A stretch of 64,000 nucleotides of DNA from Clostridium muellerianum (GTDB lineage: Bacteria > Bacillota > Clostridia > Clostridiales > Clostridiaceae): positions 1-64,000 of the forward strand of contig NZ_JABBNI010000020.1 in the NCBI RefSeq assembly GCF_012926525.1. Reading direction: 5' to 3'. The notes below the pieces were generated by a model. It had not been told where the DNA came from. It saw only the letters and a list, made by a program, of their open reading frames with translations, and did not search any database. This document shows positions 43,803 through 52,155 of this stretch, one piece after another. Made by a program: the position numbers and the translations under genes. The stretch's first letter is position 1. Each line of letters starts with the position of its first letter.

Positions 43803-44369
43803 ATGGATGAAAAAAATAAAGAAATTTTAAAAAGCTTCAAAGAAAAAAAGACAGATGCAGAAGTTGCAAGAGAACTAAATACTGTTAAAAATCAACAGGA
43901 TTCTTTAGAACATACATTAAACGAAATTAAATCAACATTAGGAAGTACTTTAAACAAAAAAAGTTCTTCAACTCAAGGAATGTCTCAATCACAAGGTCAA
44001 TCTCAAAATAATCAACAAATTTCAAGTGAACTCAAAACTGAAATTCAAGGACTTAGAACTCGTGCTCAACAACAACAGCAACAGGTTCAGCAGCAGTTAC
44101 AGTCTTCTATTCAACAGGCTATGTGTGCTTTAAATGAAGCTAATGATCAAATAAATGCAAATTATGCACTTACACAAACTAATCAACTTATAGATCAAGT
44201 TCAAAGTCAATTAAATCAAATGTCTCAACAAAATCAACAAGGTCAGCAAGGAATGCAAAATCAAATGGGCCAGCAAGGTCAAATGAATCAACAGGGTCAA
44301 ATGGGTCAAATGAGCCAACAGGGAATGCAACAAGGATATCAATATCATCACGGACAGGGTGTACACTAA
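43803..44369 (+). CDS. Glutamine-rich low-complexity protein
   Basis: 188 residues, about 50 of them glutamine. Residues 1-50 are a charged coiled-coil-like segment (K-E-I-L-K-S-F-K-E-K-K-T-D-A-E-V). A Ser/Gln linker and a helical middle follow (R-T-R-A-Q-Q-Q-Q-Q-Q-V-Q-Q-Q-L-Q), then from about 135 repeated G-Q-Q-G-Q-M-N-Q-Q-G-Q-M units with a Y-H-H-G end. There is no signal peptide, membrane helix or known family. AAGGAGG lies eight bases before the ATG and a terminator follows, so it is a real, probably well translated gene. Prion-like or spore-coat-like roles are speculation. Confidence 0.75.
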   Translation: MDEKNKEILKSFKEKKTDAEVARELNTVKNQQDSLEHTLNEIKSTLGSTLNKKSSSTQGMSQSQGQSQNNQQISSELKTEIQGLRTRAQQQQQQVQQQLQSSIQQAMCALNEANDQINANYALTQTNQLIDQVQSQLNQMSQQNQQGQQGMQNQMGQQGQMNQQGQMGQMSQQGMQQGYQYHHGQGVH

Positions 44370-44384
44370 TAAAATATTTAATAT

Positions 44385-44424
44385 AAAAAAGGGTTATCTC
44401 AGAATTTAGAGATAACTCTTTTTT
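44385..44424 (+). terminator. Terminator after the Gln-rich gene
   Basis: AAAAAAGGGTTATCTC (44385-44400) pairs with GAGATAACTCTTTTTT (44409-44424) around AGAATTTA. It is followed by ATAAC, and the convergent amidase gene ends at 44500. Confidence 0.8.
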
Positions 44425-44499
44425 ATAACATCTAAAGTTTTCAAATTATTAAAAATTTTAAAATGCATTATAAAAAGACAAGATATCCCAAAAGATATC

Positions 44500-45816
44500 T
44501 TATCCATTTATGTGTATAAGAAAAAATCTAATTTTTGCATCACCCCAGCCTAAATCCCAAGGCACATGATATCTATCTGTAGTATGAGAATTTATTAGTG
44601 GATAACCGTGACTATCAAAGCCTGTTACCACTGCAAAATGGTCTATATTACCTCTACCTTTCTCATAGGCAACCAAGTCTCCAATTTGTAATTTCGCAAC
44701 TGCACCACTTGGTAGTCTTTCTGAAGACTTAGTTAATTCCTTAAAGGTACCAACACTAATTACGCTTCCTCTTCCACTACTTATTAAATAATCTTTTAAA
44801 CCATCTGCATTAGACCACGCTCTACTGCCTGGAGTCCACGAACCGCCAATAGGCATGCCTCCGCCTTCTTTATCTCCCAAAACTTGTGATGCAAAATTAC
44901 TACAATCTCCTCCTATACCATTATAATCACTATATTTTTTGTTGTATTTAAAATTATTACTACTTCCCCAGGCAGCTCCACAGTATTTATCTGCATAAAA
45001 AGCTGCCTTCTCTCTATCATAAAAACGCTTTCTATAGTCTACTTCTTTATAACTGTTATCTATATCCAAAATAGTGTTTGTTGTTTCTGGAATACTATCA
45101 GTAGTAATAGAATAACCATGTAAGGCATCCTCAAAACAATCAGTATACCAATCATTATAAATAATCCATTTTTCATTTTTTTTAGTTAAACTGGTAGTAT
45201 GTCTTATTCCAACTCCAAAAGAATTAATTGGAGAATTATCGTCATTGTTATAAACATAATCAAACTTGTATGATTCTTGTAAAGCTATTCTTATTACACT
45301 GCCTCTAGGATAAATTTTCTTTATTCTCACTTTAGATTCTACTTTGCCAAAGGTTATATTTCTTTGATTTGCCCAATCATTAAGATATTTTACTCGTTTA
45401 ATCTCATGCTCCAGTGCCCACTTACCATATCTTTGTGAGGTATCAAAAAGTGCTTTTAAAGGTGATACATCTCCAGATACAAAAGCCGCTGAACGCGCAT
45501 TATATATTCTTTCAAGTTCGGATTTTAATTGATTCTCATCAATGTTTTCAATTGAATTTTGTTTTTTAGAATCTGGCTCATTTTCTTTCTTATTACCTGG
45601 TTCAATAGTACTCTGCACAATTTTATTCTTTTGCCAATTATTAATTTGTGCACTATTTTTATATAATCTATTTCCATTTGATTCTGTACTCACAACTTTT
45701 GAAGGTTTCTTTAATTGTGCTTCTTTAATATAATTAAGTTCACCTTTATAGCCTAGAATAAAACTAATAATTATAGCCAAAGTAAAAAAGATTATATAAT
45801 TAAATTTTTTTATCAT
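44500..45816 (-). CDS. Membrane-anchored amidase_6 domain protein
   Basis: 438 residues. Residues 5-25 are an uncleaved signal or anchor helix. Residues 75-240 are an SCP-free linker domain with L-E-R-I-Y-N-A-R-S and P-L-K-A-L-F-D. The C-terminal putative amidase domain (amidase_6) carries G-G-D-C-S-N-F-A-S-Q with Cys305, preceded by R-E-K-A-A-F-Y-A-D-K-Y. It also has G-N-I-D-H-F-A-V-V and N-S-H-T-T-D-R, fitting an NlpC/P60-like catalytic triad. It likely acts on the cell wall outside the cell. The gap 45817-46213 holds only the hairpin at 46069. Confidence 0.85.
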   Translation of the reverse strand: MIKKFNYIIFFTLAIIISFILGYKGELNYIKEAQLKKPSKVVSTESNGNRLYKNSAQINNWQKNKIVQSTIEPGNKKENEPDSKKQNSIENIDENQLKSELERIYNARSAAFVSGDVSPLKALFDTSQRYGKWALEHEIKRVKYLNDWANQRNITFGKVESKVRIKKIYPRGSVIRIALQESYKFDYVYNNDDNSPINSFGVGIRHTTSLTKKNEKWIIYNDWYTDCFEDALHGYSITTDSIPETTNTILDIDNSYKEVDYRKRFYDREKAAFYADKYCGAAWGSSNNFKYNKKYSDYNGIGGDCSNFASQVLGDKEGGGMPIGGSWTPGSRAWSNADGLKDYLISSGRGSVISVGTFKELTKSSERLPSGAVAKLQIGDLVAYEKGRGNIDHFAVVTGFDSHGYPLINSHTTDRYHVPWDLGWGDAKIRFFLIHING

Positions 45817-46068
45817 TATTAACCCATCACACTCCTTTTTTAACCTCCTGCTATATAATTTTCCCTCGCATCACTAAGAGTTATTCAATTTAACTTAAAT
45901 TTTATATCTATTCTGGGCTGGTAAATAAAGCATGTGCAAATAAGAAAAGGCATTAAGATAGAAATTTAACTACATACCTGTTTGCTTTTCTAGCAAATTT
46001 ACTACCTATAAATATCTAAAAGATTGTTGCTCTCCTATTGAAAATAGCCAAAAATACTTGTGTAAAAT

Positions 46069-46108
46069 GAAGGTACAGTATTGCGCATCCTGGCAATACT
46101 GTACCTTC
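46069..46108. terminator. Perfect 16-base-pair hairpin
   Basis: GAAGGTACAGTATTGC (46069-46084) and its exact complement (46093-46108) flank an 8-base loop. It lies between the methyltransferase and amidase genes; T tracts are weak, so it may be a transcript stabiliser or a repeat rather than a terminator. Confidence 0.5.
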
Positions 46109-46213
46109 TACTGATAAAAATAAAAAGCTTCTATTACTTAGCTAATATAACTATATCAAATTTTATACTTTCTCTTAAAAAACAAGCATTAATAAAAAAG
46201 TTTGATTATATTT

Positions 46214-46954
46214 CTAATTAACTTTTTGTGCCTTTATTATTAAAAATGGAGGCCTTTTTCTTTCTTGCTTTAATTTAGTATTTAAATTTTCAGCTTTTTT
46301 AGTTGCAGTAGGCTCTAACATTTTAACTAAATTAAAACCATTTTCAACTAGCGTATTTACAATAGTAGAAGTTGTTCTATGATATTTAATCACTCCATCA
46401 ACAAACCACTGTTGTTTCCTAATACCTTCTTCATTATAATTATCTAAAATCCAATGAAGTCTCTTTCCATTTTCATCTTGAAACCAACCATTAGGAATTT
46501 TTTTTGCAGTAGCAATTGGATGTTCTTGAGAAAAAATAAGTATACCACCTGGTTTTAGTACATTACTAATTCTTTTTACTATGTCTGTAAAATCATACAC
46601 ATAATGAAAAGCCAGTGAACTCAGTACCATATCAAAACTTTCTCTTCTAAATTTTATTTCCTCCATACATGTATTTTTATACTCTATTTTCTCATCACTA
46701 TATAGTTTTAAAGCTCGTTCAATCATTTTTTCAGAAATATCAATTCCAACAACTTTTTTAGCTCCCTGAGAAACATACCACTTACAATTTTCACCATACC
46801 CACATCCTAAATCTAGTATCTCCTTATTATTCAAATCTGGTAATAAAGATCTAAATGCTGGAATCTCTAACACATCATTAAGCCCATTAGAATTAATCCT
46901 TAAATTAATATACGAGTTATAAAAAGTACTATTATCATAAATATTTTGTTTCAT
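46214..46954 (-). CDS. Class I SAM-dependent methyltransferase
   Basis: 246 residues from ATG 46954 (AGAGGA just upstream; a TTG 18 bases earlier lacks a site). Motif I is I-L-D-L-G-C-G-Y-G-E-N near residues 48-58. Post-I V-V-G-I-D-I-S-E-K-M and motif IV F-D-M-V-L-S-S-L-A-F-H-Y follow; L-K-P-G-G-I-L-I-F-S is motif VI. The acceptor is unknown; the C-terminal half resembles small-molecule methyltransferases. It stands alone between ribB and the amidase gene. Confidence 0.88.
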   Translation of the reverse strand: MKQNIYDNSTFYNSYINLRINSNGLNDVLEIPAFRSLLPDLNNKEILDLGCGYGENCKWYVSQGAKKVVGIDISEKMIERALKLYSDEKIEYKNTCMEEIKFRRESFDMVLSSLAFHYVYDFTDIVKRISNVLKPGGILIFSQEHPIATAKKIPNGWFQDENGKRLHWILDNYNEEGIRKQQWFVDGVIKYHRTTSTIVNTLVENGFNLVKMLEPTATKKAENLNTKLKQERKRPPFLIIKAQKVN

Positions 46955-47129
46955 CTTTCCTCTTTCCTTCAACCTAAATTCAACAAATAATTTTCATATA
47001 CATTAACATTATACTATTTATCATTAAACATTTTTAAGTATAAATAGCATAATATAAATATTTCAGTAAATTATATTTCAAGTTGAAATTATAATTAAAA
47101 ATTTTCAAAATAGCAGTATTAAAAGTATA

Positions 47130-47768
47130 TTACATATTCTTTTTATATTCTGCAATATCCTCAATAGAAACTACAGTCATATGATGTTTCTTAGCAAAAT
47201 CAACTATTTGTGGTAAACGAGCCATAGTACCATTAGAATTTGTAAGTTCACATAAAATTCCTGCTGGCTTATAACCTGCTAAACTCATAAGATCAACAGT
47301 ACCTTCTGTATGACCACGCCTAACTAAAACACCACCTTTACGTGCACAAAGTGGAAAAACATGACCTGGATGACATAAATCTTCAGGTCTGCAATTGTCT
47401 TTTACCGCAGTAAGAATTGTAGTAACTCTATCAGCAGCAGAAACTCCTGTAGTTACTCCATCCTTAGCTTCAATTGATATAGTAAATGCAGTTTCATACT
47501 TACATGTATTTTTAGATACCATTTGAGACAAATTCAATTCTTCAACCTTTTCATGTGTTAAGCAAAGGCAAACAATACCACTACACTCTCTTATTAACAT
47601 GGCCATTTGAGGTTGTGTAATAGTTTCTGCAGGAAAAATAAGATCTCCTTCATTTTCACGATTTTCATCGTCAACAAGAAGTATTCCATTTCCTTGTTTA
47701 AGATTATTTAATGCCTTTTCCATACGTTCTAAAGAGTTTCCAAACTGACTTAATAATGATCCATTCAT
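47130..47768 (-). CDS. ribB: 3,4-dihydroxy-2-butanone 4-phosphate synthase
   Basis: 212 residues from ATG 47768 with GGAGGT seven bases upstream. The typical monofunctional DHBP synthase motifs are present: [13 protein letters not shown] near residues 31-43, [13 protein letters not shown] near 140, and [11 protein letters not shown]. It makes the xylene-ring precursor of riboflavin. No GTP cyclohydrolase II domain is fused and no other rib genes are close. The FMN riboswitch at 48260-48372 lies about 500 bases upstream on the same strand and controls it by attenuation. Confidence 0.95.
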   Translation of the reverse strand: MNGSLLSQFGNSLERMEKALNNLKQGNGILLVDDENRENEGDLIFPAETITQPQMAMLIRECSGIVCLCLTHEKVEELNLSQMVSKNTCKYETAFTISIEAKDGVTTGVSAADRVTTILTAVKDNCRPEDLCHPGHVFPLCARKGGVLVRRGHTEGTVDLMSLAGYKPAGILCELTNSNGTMARLPQIVDFAKKHHMTVVSIEDIAEYKKNM

Positions 47769-48035
47769 AAAAATTACCTCCAAAATTAAAATAAATTTTA
47801 CATAAAATATCCTTCTCTTTAAAATTGGACTTATATTATTTTACTGTGAAATTCACCTGTAAATGTAACATAATACTTGCACATCTGTTTTCTATATGCT
47901 AAACTTTTATCCGATGACTCCCTACTTCTAATACTTCCACATTTTTCAGTTGAAAGTACAGAGTAGTTTTGTCACTGGATAACAGGTTCTAAATATCAGA
48001 TGCACATGATTATAAACAAGAACTCTGTTTCCATA

Positions 48036-48102
48036 AAAATTAACTTTTCTTTTATATAATGATAGCTTGGACTCTATTCATTATATATAAAAGTTAAATT
48101 TT
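48036..48102. repeat. AT-rich palindrome between the riboswitch and ribB
   Basis: Left arm 48036-48065 (AAAATTAACTTTTCTTTTAT, then ATAATGATAG) pairs with the right arm 48074-48102 with one gap. A nearby AACAGGTTC/GAACTCTGTT pair at 47983-48030 encloses ATCAGATGC. These lie in the 47784-48259 leader. No coding potential is seen in the leader. Confidence 0.55.
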
Positions 48103-48183
48103 ATTTTTCTATAATTTTTTATAACCACTGGTTTTTAACTGGTGGTTATATATTTTTTGAACTTTTCCCAAATTACATGTAAA

Positions 48184-48213
48184 AAATCCCCTTAAGCAAC
48201 CTTAAGGGGATTT
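48184..48213 (-). terminator. Terminator of the FMN riboswitch
   Basis: Perfect arms AAATCCCCTTAAG (48184-48196) and CTTAAGGGGATTT (48201-48213) with a CAAC loop, followed on the minus strand by a T run. It lies just after the aptamer, so it is the switchable terminator. Confidence 0.85.
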
Positions 48214-48259
48214 GCAAATACAATAAATATACATACTAAAAAATACATATAACTGTATT

Positions 48260-48372
48260 CACCTTCTTCCATCCAGACTATACTGTCGGCTTCGGAATTT
48301 AACCGAATCATGCCTTATAAGGCTTGCGGGCTTTACCGCCGATAGGGAATTTCACCCATCCCACGAAGGACA
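48260..48372 (-). ncRNA. FMN riboswitch (RFN element)
   Basis: On the minus strand the conserved aptamer phrases appear in order: CTTCGTGGGATGGGTGAAAT, TCCCTATCGGCGGTAAAGCC, CGCAAGCC, GGTTAAATTCCGAAGCCGAC, AGTATAGTCTGGATGGAAGA and AGG. These match the RFN consensus almost base by base. Binding of FMN would favour the terminator at 48184-48213 and reduce transcription of ribB. Confidence 0.97.
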
Positions 48373-48562
48373 CTTTATGTAAATCAGTGTTAGTTTAGCA
48401 CAGTGGTTTCCACATGTCAACATAAATATGAAAATTTTAACACATAAAAACTGCAATTTTGCTACTTGTTATTTATTAAATTATATTAGAATTTATAATT
48501 GCATAATAAAAAAATCTCTATACAACACCACTACAATCGTACAGAGAATTTTTTCATTCATT

Positions 48563-48724
48563 TAGGCACATTCAATAAAATAACTAGTCAAAGATGTTAG
48601 TCTATTTTGTATCAGACAAGGAAGCAGGTTCCGCTGATAGTTGTTCTATCAAAGGGTTCTGCTGACGCAGTATGATGCAAAATAGGCTAACATACTGATT
48701 AGTTATTTTATTGAATGTGCCTTA
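48563..48724. repeat. Palindromic element E, TAAGGCATC family (full copy)
   Basis: Arms 48563-48614 and 48673-48724 are 52 bases each with about five mismatches, starting TAGGCACATTCAATAAAATA on one side and ending TGTGCCTTA on the other. The 58-base loop 48615-48672 has CAAGGAAGCAGGTTCCGCTG (48618-48637) and GGTTCTGCTGACGC. These core phrases are shared with the copy at 54335-54494. It lies 8 bases beyond the stop of the DMT transporter gene. Confidence 0.85.
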
Positions 48725-48731
48725 TACACTT

Positions 48732-49694
48732 TCAGTTTCTACCATGTTGAAACTTCACTGGGTTTTGACAAATACTAATCTTTTCTCTATTAACCATCCA
48801 TATACCTAAGCATACTAATATGAGAGCAATAATATTTTTAAATTCAAGAATCTTTTCTCCCAAAAAAATTGCTGAAAGTACTGCTCCAAATATTGGAGTT
48901 AAAAAATTAAACATAGATATTGGACCTACTTTGTTATATTTTAAAAGCAAATTCCATAATGAAAATGCTGCTGAAGATAATAAAGCCAGATAAATAAGCA
49001 CTAAAGAAGATTCCATTGTAAAATGATAAACTCCTCCTTTAAATAAAACCCCAATAAGTACTAAAACTACTCCTCCTATAAAAAGCATGTAACCTGTTAT
49101 TATAATTACATCCATACTTTTAGTAAGTTTTTTTCCATAAATAGCAGAAGCCGAAAAAATAAATGCTGCAATTATTACAAATCCTTCTCCAAGAAAGCTA
49201 AAAGAAAAATTTAATAAATTATTATTAAAATTTACTATTATAACTCCTATAAATCCTACAATACATCCAATTGCCTTTTGCTTATTTATTCTATCATCTA
49301 CATATATATAATGAGCTAAAATAACACTAAAAAATGTTACAGTAGAATTCATTATAGAGCTTTTAACGCCCGTAGTATTGGCAACTCCAATATAAAAAAA
49401 TATATATTGTAATGTAGTTTGAGTAAAACCCAATAGAGATAATTCTAGAACATTCTTTTTTGAAATGTTAAATACGCTTTTTCCACACTTTTGTGCAATA
49501 ATAAGCAAAATTATACCTGCTATAGTAAACCTATAACCTGCAAATACAAGTTCTGATGATACATCAGATTGAGAAATATTAAATAGTGCATATCCGATTT
49601 TTATTGCAGGATAAGCACTTCCCCATAATAAGCAACATATTGTTGCAATAATAGCAACAAATTTGGGGTCTGTAAAAATCTTTTCGCTGTTCAA
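48732..49694 (-). CDS. EamA/DMT family transporter
   Basis: 320 residues from the TTG at 49694, with AAAGGA 11 bases upstream; a TTG at 49703 sits too near that site. Ten membrane helices, two EamA repeats: the first carries L-L-W-G-S-A-Y-P-A-I-K-I-G, the second A-A-F-S-L-W-N-L-L-L-K-Y-N-K-V-G-P. F-L-T-P-I-F-G-A-V-L-S-A-I-F-L-G-E is the usual end of the second repeat. It is a drug/metabolite exporter of unknown substrate. It is monocistronic, and a palindromic element follows its stop. Confidence 0.9.
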   Translation of the reverse strand: MNSEKIFTDPKFVAIIATICCLLWGSAYPAIKIGYALFNISQSDVSSELVFAGYRFTIAGIILLIIAQKCGKSVFNISKKNVLELSLLGFTQTTLQYIFFYIGVANTTGVKSSIMNSTVTFFSVILAHYIYVDDRINKQKAIGCIVGFIGVIIVNFNNNLLNFSFSFLGEGFVIIAAFIFSASAIYGKKLTKSMDVIIITGYMLFIGGVVLVLIGVLFKGGVYHFTMESSLVLIYLALLSSAAFSLWNLLLKYNKVGPISMFNFLTPIFGAVLSAIFLGEKILEFKNIIALILVCLGIWMVNREKISICQNPVKFQHGRN

Positions 49695-50054
49695 AATAAT
49701 CAAAGTCCTTTCTCTTATCTATACTTATGTATATAAAAAATTATAATAACTAACTTTTGTATTCCTATTTCTCAATACATCTAAATTACATTGAATTTCA
49801 TATTGTTTATCATAAATAAGAATAAATCATATTACATTTTTTAGCAAGTTCAACCCAAAATCATAATAATACATACAAATATATTTAAACAATTACAATT
49901 TTAAAATACTCTTTATTGTTGATATTATTAACTCATTATTCATAAATCGTTAACTTATGTACAAATAATCTGTAGTAAAATATAATTATTAAAATTTTCC
50001 ACAACAGATTTCAAATATAAAAACAATAAATTGTATGGAAGGGATGCATATAAA

Positions 50055-51839
50055 TTGAACAAAATAAAAATAATGAAAATAATTGCTCTACCTACTTTAG
50101 CCGCCTTAATTCTAGGACTTGTTTCTTTTAAATCCCATAATGTAAATGCAACAGCTGCAAATCTAGTAGATATAAAGGCATCCGAATCTGAAAATTTAAC
50201 AGTTCCCACTTTATCTTATAATGATACTAGTATTACATTAGCATGGCATAAATCAGGCAACTACAACAATATTGTAAATTATAATATCTATATGAATGGA
50301 AAACTTATAGGTAACGCAAATAATAATACAACTTCAAAAGCTAAACCATTTATTGATAATTTTTATAAAGATTCAAGCAACAGTTCAGCTGTAAAAATAA
50401 GCAATCACACTTATACCGTTACAGGACTTAAACCTGACACTTCTTATAATTTTACAGTTAGAGCTGTTGATAATAAAGGTAATGAATTAAAAGCTAGCAA
50501 TGCTGTAGTACAACGCACAACTAAAGTTCCAAATGTATTTGATGTTACTAAATTTGGAGCAGTAGGTGATGGAAAAACTCTTGATACAAAATCTATTCAA
50601 GCAGCCATTGATGCCTGTACACCTGGCGGAGAAGTATTACTTCCTTCAACAAAGACCTTTAAATCAGGAGCTCTCTGGTTAAAAAGCGATATTATTTTCA
50701 AAGTTGATGGAAAACTTTTGGGATCTGAAAACCCACAGGACTATTTAAATAGCAATAGCACTACAAAAAAGAGTATTAAAAGTAATGCACTTATTAATGC
50801 CAATGGTACTGGAAATGAAAAAACTAAGAATATTAAAATCATAGGAAACGGTGTAATTGACGGAAATGGATGGAAACAAGGCACCCCTGAAGCAACAACT
50901 GGATTTCCGAACTCTTTAAAAAGTAGTTTAAAAACAGTTGAAGCGAATGGTATTCTTGCAGCTAATCAATTCAAACTAGCTAAAAGTAATGGTCTTTCTG
51001 ATACTAAAGCATATTCAACAAGATCCAATTTAATTTCAATTAGTCATGTAGACAATGTATATTATGGTGATGGACTTTTTTTCGTTAACCCATCTCAACA
51101 AACTATAGGAAGCAGTAATTGTAATAATGTAGTTATAAATAATGCTTTAATTAAAACCTTTGATTGCAATAATGGCGATGGAATAGATTTTGACTCAGAG
51201 GGTTTGACTGTATTAAATAGTGTTTTTGATACTGGTGATGATGATATAAACTTTACTGCTGGAAAAGGAGCAGATGCTGAAAAAAACCGTAAACCAGTAA
51301 ATAACGTATGGATATTTAACAATTACTTTGGGCGAGGTCACGGTGCTGTAGTGGCAGGTAGTAATACAGCTGCCTGGATAAAAAACATATTAGCAGAAGA
51401 TAATGTATTAAATGGTACAGGATCAGGCCTTCGTTGTAAAACAGCTCCTAACGTAGGTGGTGGAGCAACAAATATTATCTTCCGTGACTCTGCACTTAAA
51501 AATATAACTGATGGTGCTGGTGAACCATTTATATTTACTTCTGATTATTCTAATGCAAGTGAAGTTAGTACTTATAAACCTGCTTTAAACTTACCACAGT
51601 TTAAGCACATTTTTGTTACAAACTGCAGTGTTAACGGCTCTAAAAATAATGCTATCTTTGTATGTGGATTGGCTGGAGCTTATCATGATGATATACATTT
51701 TGAAAATGTATCCTTTAAAGATACTAAACCAGCTAAAATATCTTATATGAGCAATAGCACCTTTAAAAATGTAATCTTTGATAGCAGTATAAAAAATCCT
51801 TGGATTGTTACAAATTCTAAAAATCTTTCATTCAATTAA
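50055..51839 (+). CDS. Secreted GH28 polygalacturonase with FN3 domain
   Basis: 594 residues. The likely start is TTG 50055 (GGAAGGG upstream); a TTG 24 bases earlier has no site. Residues 1-32 are a signal peptide (K-I-K-I-M-K-I-I-A-L-P-T-L-A-A-L). A fibronectin type III domain spans about 50-155 (L-K-P-D-T-S-Y-N-F-T-V-R-A-V-D). The GH28 beta-helix follows with the catalytic set N-G-D-G-I-D-F-D, G-D-D-D-I-N-F, G-R-G-H-G-A-V-V-A-G-S and G-L-R-C-K-T. It resembles exo-poly-alpha-galacturonosidases that release digalacturonate from pectin. No other pectin genes are adjacent. Confidence 0.92.
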   Translation: MNKIKIMKIIALPTLAALILGLVSFKSHNVNATAANLVDIKASESENLTVPTLSYNDTSITLAWHKSGNYNNIVNYNIYMNGKLIGNANNNTTSKAKPFIDNFYKDSSNSSAVKISNHTYTVTGLKPDTSYNFTVRAVDNKGNELKASNAVVQRTTKVPNVFDVTKFGAVGDGKTLDTKSIQAAIDACTPGGEVLLPSTKTFKSGALWLKSDIIFKVDGKLLGSENPQDYLNSNSTTKKSIKSNALINANGTGNEKTKNIKIIGNGVIDGNGWKQGTPEATTGFPNSLKSSLKTVEANGILAANQFKLAKSNGLSDTKAYSTRSNLISISHVDNVYYGDGLFFVNPSQQTIGSSNCNNVVINNALIKTFDCNNGDGIDFDSEGLTVLNSVFDTGDDDINFTAGKGADAEKNRKPVNNVWIFNNYFGRGHGAVVAGSNTAAWIKNILAEDNVLNGTGSGLRCKTAPNVGGGATNIIFRDSALKNITDGAGEPFIFTSDYSNASEVSTYKPALNLPQFKHIFVTNCSVNGSKNNAIFVCGLAGAYHDDIHFENVSFKDTKPAKISYMSNSTFKNVIFDSSIKNPWIVTNSKNLSFN

Positions 51840-51912
51840 TATAAAATAGTAATTTCTTATAATAAAACTTTATAAATTTTCATATTTTTACAAATTAGAA
51901 ATGTACTATCTG

Positions 51913-51944
51913 TAGGCGGTTTAAATGACTATTTAAGCCGCCTA
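51913..51944 (+). terminator. Terminator after the pectinase gene
   Basis: TAGGCGGTTTAAAT (51913-51926) pairs with ATTTAAGCCGCCTA (51931-51944), one G-T pair, loop GACT. T-richness after it is weak. The 316-base gap to fdhA has no gene. Confidence 0.65.
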
Positions 51945-52155
51945 TAACTTTACAATAATAAACACAAACAACTTTATTTTGTTAATTTACTTATAGATGT
52001 TATTATAATTTCTTATAGATACTATTACAAATGCTTATATCACGCCGTAAAGCAATAGCAATTTTTTATATTTTTTGAATTGCGCATCATATCCATGTAT
52101 AGTAAAAGTAGGTAAGTATACTTACAAAAATATTAAGATGATGGGGTATTAAAGT

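Noticed and set aside
44072-44340. CAA/CAG-rich tract as a repeat or CRISPR-like array
   Set aside because: Irregular units without spacers; explained by glutamine codons in a coding gene.
51840-52155. Molybdenum cofactor riboswitch before fdhA
   Set aside because: The region was read for the conserved moco-RNA phrases and none were found; it holds only a terminator and AT-rich DNA.
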